Assembly (NCBI RefSeq): GCF_000961095.1
Contig: NZ_CP011058.1
Coordinates: 4,429,501-4,493,500, forward strand
Direction: 5' to 3'
DNA length: 64,000 bases
From: Paenibacillus beijingensis
GTDB taxonomy: Bacteria > Bacillota > Bacilli > Paenibacillales > Paenibacillaceae
Shown: positions 16,254 to 24,985 of the stretch, piece by piece
Numbering within the stretch: the first letter of the stretch is position 1
Layout: every line of letters begins with the position of its first letter
Translations under genes and position numbers: made by a program
Notes under the pieces: model-generated
Told to the model about the DNA's origin: nothing
What the model saw: the letters and a program-made list of their open reading frames with translations, nothing else
Databases searched by the model: none

Positions 16254-18134
16254 TCAGTTTTTGACCTGAACGGGAAGCTGCTTCAGGCGCTGTTCATCCG
16301 GTGTGATGAACAGCGTTTTTTGATGATCGTAAATGACAAACCCCGGTTTGGCTCCGCTCGGCTTGCGAACGTAACGAACCTGCGTATAGTCGACCGGCAC
16401 GAGCGACGAACCGGAAGCCTGGCTGTAATGAGCGGCCAGCATCGCGGCTTCCTCGAGCGTGACGTTGCCGAAACCCGAATCGCGAATGACGACATGGGAG
16501 CCGGGAATGTCTTTTGTATGCAGCCACGTATCCGAAGGCCCGGCGAGGCGGTTCGTCAAATATTCGTTCTGGGTATTGTTTTTGCCTACCCATATGGCGA
16601 CGCCTTCCGAGGACGTATAGCAGAGCAGCGTCGGGCGTGCGGGCTTTTTGCGCTTCGCGCCCCGCTTGGTGCGGTCGCGCAAATATCCTTCGCTTACAAG
16701 CTCGTCGCGGATTTCGCCAATATCCGATAACGATGCGCTGTCCACCTGCTGCAGCAGCGTCTCCAAGTAGACGATCTCATTGCGCGTCCGTTCCATCTGC
16801 TCGGCGACGACGGCTTGACTGTTTTTGTGTTTCGTATATTTGCGGAAATATCGCTGGGCGTTCTCAGACGGCGTCAGCAGCGGATCGAGTGCAATCGTGA
16901 CCGGCGCCTGCTCCTCGTCGTAGTAATTGATCACTTCCACCGACGTTTGGCCCTTCTTGATACTGTGCAGGTAAGCGGTCAGCAGCTCGCCGAGCACCCG
17001 GTATTTTTCCGCGTCTTTAGCCTCTTCGAGCGTCTCTTGCAGCTTCTCCAGCTTTTTCTCGTTTTTGTTCTTTTCGTTGTTCAGAAAACGGATTAAATCG
17101 GTGGCCCGCTGCTTGACCGTATCGCGTTCCGCCTTGTCGCCATAGAAGGCTTCGAGACAACGGCTGATGCCGTCGAACCGCGACCTCTCGCCTTGAAGGT
17201 GGGTCAGTTCCGTAATGGAAAAAAACGATTTTCCGCTGTCCGTCTGTACAATTTCAGGCACGCACCGCTCCTGCCGCACCTCCTCCATCAGTCCGTCAAA
17301 AACGCGCCACAGCGCCATAGCGTCCGGCGAACCGGGGGTGGTCGATGAATCAGACGACGGATTCGGCGATTTGTCATCTTCCGGGACCGTTCCCGCTTGT
17401 GACCGACCGCCTTCATTCTGCGCTTCATTGCGCGCAAGGAGCTGTGTGCGGTGCGTTTCTTCGGCTGCTCCGGCCGCTTCCTTTGCGCGATAGAGCAGTT
17501 CCTTTGCGAGCAGCGGACTCATGCCGCTGAAGGCGGCGACAAGCCGCTTCTCCGGCGCAAGGGTGGAATCGCCGCCGCCCGCCAGCAATTCCGCAAAACG
17601 CGTGAATCCGGTCACCTCGAGCGGGTCGGTCTTATCCTGCTCCGGCGGCGCCGTATACCGGCTGCCGGGCATGACGATCCGGTAGCTGCTTATCGCCGGC
17701 GTGACGTGATGGATGCCGTCATAGATCGTACCTGAGCCGGAATCGAGCAAAATAATGTTGCTGTGGCGCCCCATCAGCTCCACAACGATCGTTTTCAAGG
17801 ACAGATCGCCAAGCTCGTCGCGCTGCCGCACATCGATATGTACGATCCGCTCCCTGCCGATCTGGCGGACCGCTTCGATGACGCCGCCTTCGCAATGCTT
17901 GCGCAGCAGCATGCAGAACATCGGCGGCTCCAGCGGATTAAGGAACGTCATCTCCGTCCAGTGCAGACGCGGATAGGTCGGGTTGGCGGAAATGAGCAGC
18001 CTGCCGCCGCCCGCTCCTCTCATCTGAAGCACAAGGTCATGTTCGGTCGGTTGATGAATTTTATGAATGCGTGCGCCAACGCAAGCCTGAAACTCGCTGA
18101 CGATGGCGCGCGTTACGATGCCGTCGAGTGCCAT
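16254..18134 (-). CDS. rqcH: Ribosome quality-control protein RqcH (NFACT family; YloA/FbpA)
   Basis: 626 residues. RqcH binds obstructed 50S subunits carrying peptidyl-tRNA and recruits tRNA-Ala to add C-terminal alanine tails. The NFACT-N domain (1-180, starting MALDGIVTRAIVSEF), a HhH segment, a long charged coiled coil (about 350-440, NEKNKNEKKLEKLQETLEEAK) and the C-terminal NFACT-R domain (SEGVAIWVGKNN, WLHTKDIPGSHVVI) are all present. It is about 55 residues longer than the B. subtilis protein owing to a Ser/Pro/Asp-rich insert near residues 235-285. It is divergent from yloB, as the yloA/yloB neighbourhood predicts. Confidence 0.93.
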   Translation of the reverse strand: MALDGIVTRAIVSEFQACVGARIHKIHQPTEHDLVLQMRGAGGGRLLISANPTYPRLHWTEMTFLNPLEPPMFCMLLRKHCEGGVIEAVRQIGRERIVHIDVRQRDELGDLSLKTIVVELMGRHSNIILLDSGSGTIYDGIHHVTPAISSYRIVMPGSRYTAPPEQDKTDPLEVTGFTRFAELLAGGGDSTLAPEKRLVAAFSGMSPLLAKELLYRAKEAAGAAEETHRTQLLARNEAQNEGGRSQAGTVPEDDKSPNPSSDSSTTPGSPDAMALWRVFDGLMEEVRQERCVPEIVQTDSGKSFFSITELTHLQGERSRFDGISRCLEAFYGDKAERDTVKQRATDLIRFLNNEKNKNEKKLEKLQETLEEAKDAEKYRVLGELLTAYLHSIKKGQTSVEVINYYDEEQAPVTIALDPLLTPSENAQRYFRKYTKHKNSQAVVAEQMERTRNEIVYLETLLQQVDSASLSDIGEIRDELVSEGYLRDRTKRGAKRKKPARPTLLCYTSSEGVAIWVGKNNTQNEYLTNRLAGPSDTWLHTKDIPGSHVVIRDSGFGNVTLEEAAMLAAHYSQASGSSLVPVDYTQVRYVRKPSGAKPGFVIYDHQKTLFITPDEQRLKQLPVQVKN

Positions 18135-18270
18135 TAAAGTTCGATTCTCCTTCGTTTGTGGTTGGTTGATTAAAAGCGGCAGCCGGCCGCATGGAATTCT
18201 AAAAAGCTGCCAAGAATTTATTATCCGCTCCCCGCCGTTGTTCAGTGGATATTTAAATGAGATGAAACTA

Positions 18271-18395
18271 GAGCGGAGCGGCCGGCTTGCGACTGGAGAA
18301 GCGTAAGCGTTCGCCTTTGCAGCCGGATTCTAACCTTATAAATTATATACGAAAGAATCCGGCTGCAACAGCGATCGTAAGCGCGAGCCGGCCGC
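18271..18395 (+). repeat. Dispersed palindromic repeat, copy X1
   Basis: Arms TTGCAGCCGGATTCT (18317-18331) and AGAATCCGGCTGCAA (18354-18368) are a perfect 15-bp inverted repeat; outer arms GCGGCCGGCTTGCG (18278-18291) and CGCGAGCCGGCCGC (18382-18395) pair with one G-T wobble. The block from 18271 to 18387 aligns with the reverse complement of 51385-51504, including conserved CTGGAGAAGCGT, CCGGATTCTAACC and GCGATCG segments, with three compensated stem changes. Confidence 0.8.
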
Positions 18396-18410
18396 GCAGC
18401 GGCCTTTTTT
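18390..18410 (+). terminator. Terminator hairpin in the yloB leader, sharing bases with repeat X1
   Basis: GGCCGC (18390-18395), loop GCA, GCGGCC (18399-18404), TTTTTT. The left arm is also the end of the outer stem of repeat X1, so the two structures exclude one another. Confidence 0.65.
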
Positions 18411-18581
18411 CATCCGCAGATGCTCCAACGAACAACGATTCCCCCCTATCATGACACAGTTGAGACAAAAACTTAAGCCCGCCGCTGGGATAATTTGCAG
18501 TTTGTCCGAATACATTTGTCCTAGAGCCAAAAGGGCGAGCAAGCAAAGCGTTTCGCATGAAACAGGAGGGAGAAGGAGCGA

Positions 18582-21380
18582 ATGGAGAATACGAACTGGC
18601 ATCAGCTGACGAAGGAAACGCTGATCGAGCAGCTTGAATGCTCTTCGCAGAGCGGTCTGGCGCCGGAGGAAGCGAAAGCCAGACTGGTTAAGTACGGCCG
18701 CAACGAGCTGTCGGAAGGGGCCAAAATATCGGCGGTCAAGCTTTTTTTGAACCAATTCAAAGACTTTATGGTCGTCGTGCTCGTCGGTGCCACCCTTATT
18801 TCCGGGCTGCTCGGGGAATATTTGGACGCGATCACGATCATCGCCATTATTTGCATTAACTCTGTACTTGGCTTTGTGCAGGAATTCCGGGCGGAAAAAT
18901 CATTGCGCGCGCTCAAGGAGCTGTCGGCGCCTTCGGCGAAGGTGTTGCGCGGGGGCAAGTCCGTAACGGTCCCGGCCGTCGAGTTGGTTCCCGGCGATCT
19001 GGTGCTGCTCGAATCGGGAGACCGCATCCCTGCGGATATCCGGTTTCTGGAGGCCAACAGCTGTTATGCCGAGGAATCGGCGCTGACGGGAGAATCCGTA
19101 CCGGTCGGCAAACATGCGGCCGTCATTAACGAGCCGGAGCTGCCGCTCGGGGATCAGCGCAATATCGGCTTCATGGGGACGATGATGACCGGCGGAACCG
19201 GCCGGGGGATCGTCATCCGGACCGGGATGAAGACGGAAATGGGCAAAATCGCCGATCTGATCCAGCAGACCGAAGAGATGGAAACACCGCTGCAGCATCG
19301 TCTGGAACAGCTCGGTAAAATTTTGATCGTCGTGGCGCTCTGCCTGACGGTGCTTGTCGTGGGAGCCGGCATCTTGCACGGCCAGCCCGCTTACGGGATG
19401 TTCCTCGCCGGCGTAAGCCTGGCGGTAGCGGCCATTCCGGAAGGGCTCCCGGCGATCGTGACGGTTGCCCTCGCGCTCGGCGTCCAGCGGATGATTAAAA
19501 GGAAAGCGATTGTGCGCAAGCTGCCATCGGTGGAAACGCTCGGCTGCGCTTCGGTTATATGCTCCGACAAAACCGGAACGCTGACGCAAAATAAAATGAC
19601 CGTCACCAGCATGTGGATCGGAGGACGAACACTGGACGTAACGGGTGAAGGGTACGATCCGGTCGGCAGTGTGAACGAGAACGGGCAGAGCGTCGAGGTG
19701 AAGCACGACGCTTCCCTGCGGCGCGCGCTGCAGGTGGCCGCGCTGTGCAACAACGCTTCTCTTGTGCGGGAAGAAGCAGGAGAGGAAGGGAAGAAGCGCA
19801 AAAGCAACAAAGAAGCGTCCGGTTCCGGCGAATGGACACTAAAGGGCGACCCGACCGAAGGCGCGCTGACGGTGTTGTCCGCCAAGCTGGGGGTGCCGGC
19901 GTCTTCGCTCGAAGGGCTGTACAAGCGCGAAAAAGAGTTTCCGTTCGATTCCGATCGTAAACGGATGTCCGTGCTCGTATCCCATCAGGGCGGCAAGCTC
20001 ATCTGCACCAAAGGAGCGCCGGATGTGCTGATGGAGCTGTGCAGCTATGTGCTGTGGGACGGCAAAGTGGTGCCGTTTACCGGCACGCTGAGGCAAAAGG
20101 CCAAGCAGGCGGCGGAATCGATGGCTCAGTCGGCGCTGCGCGTGCTCGGCCTGGCCTACCGGGATCTGCGCCCGCAGGACCGGTACGACTCCGCTACCGA
20201 TGTGGAGGCCCAGCTTGTTTTTGTCGGACTAACGGGCATGATCGATCCGCCGCGCCGCGAAGTGAAGGATGCGATCGCCGTCTGCCGCCGCGCCGGCATC
20301 AAGACCGTGATGATCACCGGCGACCATCAGCTGACGGCCGAAGCGATCGCCGGGCAGCTCGGTATTATTCCGCGCGGCGGTCTGTCGGTCAGCGGGCGCG
20401 ACCTCAGTGCGATGAGCGACGACGAGCTCGACAAGACGGTCGAAAGCATTTATGTTTACGCCCGCGTGTCGCCGGAACATAAGCTGCGCATCGTGAAGGC
20501 GCTGCAGCGGCGGGGCCACGTCGTGGCGATGACCGGCGACGGCGTAAACGACGCGCCCGCGATCAAAGCGGCGGATATCGGGATTGCGATGGGTATTACC
20601 GGCACGGACGTGTCGAAAGAGGCGTCTTCGCTTGTGCTGGGCGACGACAATTTCGCTAGCATCGTGTCCGCGATCGAGGAAGGACGCGCCATTTACGAAA
20701 ACATCCGCAAATTTATCCGTTACCTGCTTGCTTCCAACGTCGGCGAAATATTGACGATGTTTTTGGCGATGATGGCGGGGCTGCCGCTGCCGCTCGTGCC
20801 GATCCAGATTTTATGGGTCAACCTCGTCACCGACGGGCTGCCGGCGATGGCGCTCGGCGTGGATCAGGCGGAGAAGGATCTGATGCAGGTCAAGCCGCGC
20901 TCGGCCAAAGAAAATATTTTTGCCCGGCGGCTGGGCTGGAAAATTATTAGCCGCGGCATTTTGATCGGCGTCTGCACGCTCGGCGCCTTCTGGATTACGC
21001 TGAAGACGGCGCCGCAGGGGCAGCAGAGCCTTGTGCTGGCGCAGACGGTCGCCTTCGCAACACTGGTCATGGCACAGCTCATACACGTGTTCGACTGCCG
21101 CAGCTCGCGCTCCATTTTTCACCGCAACTTTTTCCAGAACCGCTACCTCGTGCTTGCCGTCTTGTCGTCGCTGCTGCTCATGCTGATGGTTATGTATGTG
21201 CCGCTGCTGCAGCCGATCTTCAAGACGGTTCCGCTCGGTTTGCGCGAATGGTGCTTAGTATTCGTTTCTGCCGGAATTCCGACCTTTTTGATGGGGATCG
21301 GCAGTGTGATGGGATCGTCGAAACGCCGCAAGCCGAAATCGAAACTGACTTACGGCGGCACGAAACCGGTCGCAAGATAA
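18582..21380 (+). CDS. yloB: Calcium-transporting P-type ATPase (P2A, SERCA-like)
   Basis: A 932-residue P2A ATPase that pumps Ca2+ out of the cytoplasm. Actuator TGES (ALTGESVPV), phosphorylation site DKTGTLT with Asp329, the PEGLPA ion-binding motif in the fourth membrane helix, KGAPD in the nucleotide domain and GDGVNDAPAI in the hinge are all seen, with about ten membrane segments. B. subtilis YloB (890 aa) is the orthologue by sequence type and by position next to yloA/rqcH. A Lys/Glu-rich insert lies in the nucleotide-binding domain (about residues 395-415). The leader carries an attenuator-like structure. Confidence 0.94.
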   Translation: MENTNWHQLTKETLIEQLECSSQSGLAPEEAKARLVKYGRNELSEGAKISAVKLFLNQFKDFMVVVLVGATLISGLLGEYLDAITIIAIICINSVLGFVQEFRAEKSLRALKELSAPSAKVLRGGKSVTVPAVELVPGDLVLLESGDRIPADIRFLEANSCYAEESALTGESVPVGKHAAVINEPELPLGDQRNIGFMGTMMTGGTGRGIVIRTGMKTEMGKIADLIQQTEEMETPLQHRLEQLGKILIVVALCLTVLVVGAGILHGQPAYGMFLAGVSLAVAAIPEGLPAIVTVALALGVQRMIKRKAIVRKLPSVETLGCASVICSDKTGTLTQNKMTVTSMWIGGRTLDVTGEGYDPVGSVNENGQSVEVKHDASLRRALQVAALCNNASLVREEAGEEGKKRKSNKEASGSGEWTLKGDPTEGALTVLSAKLGVPASSLEGLYKREKEFPFDSDRKRMSVLVSHQGGKLICTKGAPDVLMELCSYVLWDGKVVPFTGTLRQKAKQAAESMAQSALRVLGLAYRDLRPQDRYDSATDVEAQLVFVGLTGMIDPPRREVKDAIAVCRRAGIKTVMITGDHQLTAEAIAGQLGIIPRGGLSVSGRDLSAMSDDELDKTVESIYVYARVSPEHKLRIVKALQRRGHVVAMTGDGVNDAPAIKAADIGIAMGITGTDVSKEASSLVLGDDNFASIVSAIEEGRAIYENIRKFIRYLLASNVGEILTMFLAMMAGLPLPLVPIQILWVNLVTDGLPAMALGVDQAEKDLMQVKPRSAKENIFARRLGWKIISRGILIGVCTLGAFWITLKTAPQGQQSLVLAQTVAFATLVMAQLIHVFDCRSSRSIFHRNFFQNRYLVLAVLSSLLLMLMVMYVPLLQPIFKTVPLGLREWCLVFVSAGIPTFLMGIGSVMGSSKRRKPKSKLTYGGTKPVAR

Positions 21381-21429
21381 TGGAAGCAGCCCCCGGCATG
21401 CAGGCAGCTGCCGCAAATTATGAATAGCG

Positions 21430-21458
21430 TTTCTCTCCCTTTTACGTTATGCTAGAAT
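21430..21458 (+). promoter_or_regulatory. Candidate sigma-A promoter for dapF-yitJ
   Basis: TTTCTC (21430-21435), a 17-bp spacer and TAGAAT (21453-21458), about 65 bp before the dapF start. Confidence 0.4.
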
Positions 21459-21524
21459 ACATCGAATCTCATCTTTCATTGAAATTCTATTATTCCGATG
21501 GTTCTGGTAAGGGGAGTGCAGCGA

Positions 21525-22370
21525 TTGGATTTTACAAAAATGCACGGTCTTGGCAACGATTTCGTTGTCATTGCCGGGGAAACGGCGCTGCCGGAAGGCG
21601 CGGATGCGCTGGCGGTGCGTCTATGCGACCGCAACTTCGGGATCGGCGCGGACGGTCTTGTCTTTATATTGCCTTCCGATAGCGCGGACTTCATGATGCG
21701 GATCATCAACTCCGACGGGTCCGAAGCGGAGCAGTGCGGCAATGCGATTCGCTGTGTCGCCAAATACGTGTACGATAATGGTTTAACCGATAAAGAAACG
21801 ATTACGATTGAGACGCTGGGCGCAGGCGCACAGCAGGTGCAGCTGACGGTTGAAAACGGCAAGGCGGCGGCGGTACGGGTCGATATGGGCCGGCCGGTGC
21901 TGGCGGGACTTGAGGTTCCGACAACGGTAGACGCCGATCCGGTCATCGGGCATCCGATCGAGGTGGACGGCCGCGAATTCCGGTTTACCGCCGTATCGAT
22001 GGGCAATCCGCACTGCGTTATTTTTGTGGACGATGCGGCGGGCTTCGATCTGCATACATGGGGACCGAAGCTCGAAGTCCATCCGCTGTTCCCGCGCAAG
22101 ACGAATGTGGAATTCGTATCCGTGACGAACCGTTCCCATGCCGATATGCGCGTTTGGGAGCGCGGCGCGGGACCGACGCTCGCCTGCGGCACAGGCGCAT
22201 GCGCGACGGTCGTCGCTTCCGTTCTGAACGGACTTACGGACCGTACCGCGACCGTATCGCTGAAGGGCGGGGATCTGCTGATCGAATGGTCGGAATCGGA
22301 TAACCGCGTTTATATGACGGGGCCGGCTGCGGAAGTATTCCGCGGCTCGCTGCAAGGCGGGCTCCAATGA
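21525..22370 (+). CDS. dapF: Diaminopimelate epimerase
   Basis: 281 residues. DapF converts LL- to meso-diaminopimelate for lysine and peptidoglycan synthesis. Both catalytic cysteines are in their motifs: NSDGSEAEQCGNAIRC and CGTGACAT. The N-terminus FTKMHGLGNDFV is diagnostic. The TTG at 21525 is chosen because AAGGGGAGTG precedes it at the right distance and the length matches the usual 275-285 residues. The stop codon overlaps the yitJ start (ATGA). Confidence 0.94.
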   Translation: MDFTKMHGLGNDFVVIAGETALPEGADALAVRLCDRNFGIGADGLVFILPSDSADFMMRIINSDGSEAEQCGNAIRCVAKYVYDNGLTDKETITIETLGAGAQQVQLTVENGKAAAVRVDMGRPVLAGLEVPTTVDADPVIGHPIEVDGREFRFTAVSMGNPHCVIFVDDAAGFDLHTWGPKLEVHPLFPRKTNVEFVSVTNRSHADMRVWERGAGPTLACGTGACATVVASVLNGLTDRTATVSLKGGDLLIEWSESDNRVYMTGPAAEVFRGSLQGGLQ

Positions 22371-24379
22371 TGGTGATGAATGAGATGAAACCGGATTTGC
22401 GGGAAGTGCTTAGAACGAGCATTTTGACGGGGGACGGCGCGATGGGAACCTATCTGTACCAGATGGGATTTCCGATCGGCGTTTCATATGAAGAAATCAA
22501 CATGGTTCGTCCCGACGTCATTCAAAATGTGCACCGCCAGTATTATGAAGCGGGCGCCCGGATTATCGAGACGAATACTTTTTCCGCCAATGAAGAGAAG
22601 CTGTCCAAATACGGGCTGGAATCGGAAGCGGATGCGATCAATCGCGCCGGCGTGCGGATCGCCCGCGCCGCGGTCGGCGACGACGCGTACGTCGTCGGCG
22701 CCGTCGGCTCGATCCGGGCCGGCAAGCGTAAAAACTTGCGCACCGCAAGCGTGGAGCAGGCGCTTCAGCGCCAAATTTACGCGCTGCTTGATGAAGGCGC
22801 GGACGGCATTTTGCTGGAAACGTTCTACGACCTGGAGGAAATGCAGCTGGCGCTGCGCATTGTCCGCAGCTTAGGCAAGGCGCCGGCCATCTGCCAGTTC
22901 GCGGTGGACGAGCTGGGGCGCACGCAGGACGGCTACTCGCTAGCGGACGCGTTTTCCCGGCTGGAGCAGGAAGGCGCCGATGTGGTCGGCTTGAACTGCC
23001 GCAGCGGTCCGAGCGGCATATTGCGGGCAGTGGACACGATTGAAGGACCGCTGCCGCTGCCGCTGTCCATATTCCCGAACGCCGGCATTCCCGATTATGT
23101 GGACGGCAAATATATGTACACCGCGACGCCGGAATATTTTGCGGATATGGCGCGCAAGTTCGCCGACAGAGGCGCCCGCATTATCGGCGGATGCTGCGGA
23201 ACGACGCCGGAGCATGTCGCGGCTATGGCGGCCGCGCTGCGCGATTATGTGCCGCAAAGCGGCGGCCCTGCCGCTTCCGCCGGGATTCGGGACGAAGTCG
23301 CCCGGAGGGGACCGGATACCGCAGCGGCGAGATCGGCCGCACAGGACGCAGCCGCTGGCGCAGCTCCCGCTGAGGCGCTGATTGTGCCGCAGCAGCCTGC
23401 GACAGATGAGCGCGGGGCGGAATCCGCGAACGCGGGCGTGACAACGGATCCGGAAGCCGGAGGGGATTCGCCGTCCCGGACTCCTTCCATCATATCGCTC
23501 GTCCGGCAGCGCCATACGGTCATCGTGGAGCTTGATCCGCCGCGTGATCTGGACATCCGCAAGTTTATGGAAGGCGCGGCGGCGCTTAAGGAAGCGGGCG
23601 TCGACGCGGTTACGATGGCCGACAATTCGCTGGCCGTGACCCGAATGAGCAATCTGGCGCTGGCTGCGCTTGTCCAAGAGCGTATCGGATTGCGTCCGCT
23701 CGTGCATATCGCCTGCCGCGACCGCAACTTGATCGGCACCCAGTCGCATATGATGGGGCTGGACGCGCTTGGCATCGACCATGTGCTTGCGGTAACCGGC
23801 GATCCGGCCCGTTTCGGCGATCTGCCGGACTCGAGTTCGGTGTACGATCTGACCTCGTTCGAGATGATTCGGATGATCAAGCAGCTCAACGAAGGGATCG
23901 CCTTCTCCGGCAAGCCGCTTAAGCAGAAAGCCGATTTTGTCGTCGGTGCCGCGTTTAATCCCAATGTGAAGCATTTGGACAAGGCAGTTAAACGGCTGGA
24001 GCGCAAAATCGATTCCGGCGCGGATTATATTATGACGCAGCCCGTTTACGATCCGGAGCTGATCGTGCAGGTGGCGGAGGCGACCGCACATCTGAACGTG
24101 CCGATTTTTATCGGCGTCATGCCGCTGGCAAGCGGCCGCAACGCCGAATATTTGCACAATGAAGTGCCGGGCATCCAGCTGTCGGACGAAGTGCGCAGGC
24201 GGATGGCGGGACTCGAAGGCGCGGAGGGCCGCTCCGAAGGGGTGCGGATCGCCAAGGAGCTGTTGGATGCGGCGCTGCCGCACTTCAATGGCATCTATAT
24301 TATGACGCCGTTTATGTTTTATGATATGGCAGCCCAGCTGACCGCATACGTGTGGCAGCATACGGAACGAATCGTTTAA
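22367..24379 (+). CDS. yitJ: Bifunctional homocysteine S-methyltransferase / methylenetetrahydrofolate reductase (YitJ-like)
   Basis: 670 residues in two enzymatic halves. Residues 1-305 form a homocysteine S-methyltransferase domain with the zinc cysteines in GLNCRSG and GGCCGTTPEH. Residues about 375-670 form a MTHFR barrel (VIVELDPPRDLD, AVTGDPAR, DYIMTQPVYD). B. subtilis YitJ has the same fusion and works in methionine synthesis. The two parts are joined by an Ala/Pro/Gly-rich linker (about 305-375) longer than needed. It is translationally coupled to dapF. No S-box leader is visible upstream of the pair. Confidence 0.92.
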   Translation: MMVMNEMKPDLREVLRTSILTGDGAMGTYLYQMGFPIGVSYEEINMVRPDVIQNVHRQYYEAGARIIETNTFSANEEKLSKYGLESEADAINRAGVRIARAAVGDDAYVVGAVGSIRAGKRKNLRTASVEQALQRQIYALLDEGADGILLETFYDLEEMQLALRIVRSLGKAPAICQFAVDELGRTQDGYSLADAFSRLEQEGADVVGLNCRSGPSGILRAVDTIEGPLPLPLSIFPNAGIPDYVDGKYMYTATPEYFADMARKFADRGARIIGGCCGTTPEHVAAMAAALRDYVPQSGGPAASAGIRDEVARRGPDTAAARSAAQDAAAGAAPAEALIVPQQPATDERGAESANAGVTTDPEAGGDSPSRTPSIISLVRQRHTVIVELDPPRDLDIRKFMEGAAALKEAGVDAVTMADNSLAVTRMSNLALAALVQERIGLRPLVHIACRDRNLIGTQSHMMGLDALGIDHVLAVTGDPARFGDLPDSSSVYDLTSFEMIRMIKQLNEGIAFSGKPLKQKADFVVGAAFNPNVKHLDKAVKRLERKIDSGADYIMTQPVYDPELIVQVAEATAHLNVPIFIGVMPLASGRNAEYLHNEVPGIQLSDEVRRRMAGLEGAEGRSEGVRIAKELLDAALPHFNGIYIMTPFMFYDMAAQLTAYVWQHTERIV

Positions 24380-24497
24380 GCGCAGGCGCCGGCCTTTTAG
24401 GCGGGTTAATCCGGAATCAGCCGGAGAAAACCCGCCTGGAGACCGGCGTTATTGCTGCGGCAAAATACCGATTTTTCACGGACTTGCGCTTTCCGAC

Positions 24498-24526
24498 TTG
24501 TTCCCCGGGCAAAAATCAATTAGAAT
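24498..24526 (+). promoter_or_regulatory. Promoter of the remA-gmk-rpoZ operon
   Basis: TTGTTC (24498-24503), exactly 17 bp, TAGAAT (24521-24526). It implies a 5' leader of about 175 nt before remA. Confidence 0.55.
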
Positions 24527-24565
24527 AAGAACACGAATGGTATAAGAGAGACTGCGCCGACACGT

Positions 24566-24691
24566 ATGCTCCCGGATTTTTCCGTCAAGAATAGTGCAAT
24601 GGTTCTGCCTATCAACTTATCGGAGCAGCTGAGAACTTTATCGTACTATACGGATCTATATTTGTTCGTTGAGGCAATTGCACGAGCATGA
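24566..24691 (+). CDS. Possible 41-residue leader frame upstream of remA
   Basis: A 41-codon frame from ATG 24566 to the TGA at 24689-24691, lying wholly within the predicted remA leader and ending within the remA ribosome site. The product (MLPDFSVKNSAMVLPINL and then an aromatic SYYTDLYLF stretch) matches no family I know. The ribosome site is weak. It might couple translation to remA or be chance. Confidence 0.25.
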   Translation: MLPDFSVKNSAMVLPINLSEQLRTLSYYTDLYLFVEAIARA

Positions 24692-24709
24692 CCGGAGGGA
24701 GAACCTGCT

Positions 24710-24970
24710 ATGGCAATCAAGCTTATTAATATCGGATTTGGAAATATCGTATCCGCCAATCGTATCATTTCGATCGTTAGTCCCGAGTCGGCGCCGATCA
24801 AACGGATTATCCAGGAAGCGCGCGACCGCCATATGCTGATCGACGCGACCTACGGAAGACGCACGCGCGCAGTCATTATTACCGACAGCGACCATGTCAT
24901 CTTGTCTGCGGTTCAGCCGGAGACGGTGGCGCATCGTTTATCCGCCAAGGATGACGATCACGACGAATAA
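24710..24970 (+). CDS. remA: Extracellular matrix regulator RemA (DUF370, YlzA)
   Basis: An 86-residue DNA-binding protein. RemA forms oligomeric rings and activates biofilm-matrix and osmoprotection genes in B. subtilis. The sequence AIKLINIGFGNIVSANRIISIVSPESAPIKR is diagnostic, and the conserved arginines (ARDRHMLIDATYGRRTRAV) are retained. GGAGGGAGA precedes the ATG. It is followed directly by gmk, as in B. subtilis. Confidence 0.94.
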   Translation: MAIKLINIGFGNIVSANRIISIVSPESAPIKRIIQEARDRHMLIDATYGRRTRAVIITDSDHVILSAVQPETVAHRLSAKDDDHDE

Positions 24971-24985
24971 ATGACGGGGAGAATT

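Larger units (their letters stand above)
18135..18581 (+). other. rqcH-yloB intergenic region: structured leader with repeat copy X1 and terminator
   Basis: 447 bp without a gene. It holds the long imperfect palindrome 18278-18395 (repeat copy X1, described separately), the terminator at 18390-18410, and then about 150 bp of leader before the yloB ribosome site AGGAGGGAGAAGGAG. No riboswitch class that I know (including yybP-ykoY) is recognisable. Confidence 0.6.
24380..24709 (+). other. yitJ-remA intergenic region
   Basis: 330 bp. An inverted repeat AGGCGGGTT / AACCCGCCT-type hairpin near 24400-24438 may act as an end of the dapF-yitJ transcript, though the T run is short. A good promoter lies at 24498-24526 and a short open frame at 24566-24691; both are listed separately. 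Confidence 0.5.

Noticed and set aside
18411..18581. yybP-ykoY Mn2+ riboswitch before the P-type ATPase
   Set aside because: The conserved loops of that class were not found on the plus strand.
21381..21524. S-box (SAM riboswitch) for yitJ
   Set aside because: The B. subtilis yitJ has one, but no S-box core sequence is visible upstream of dapF-yitJ.
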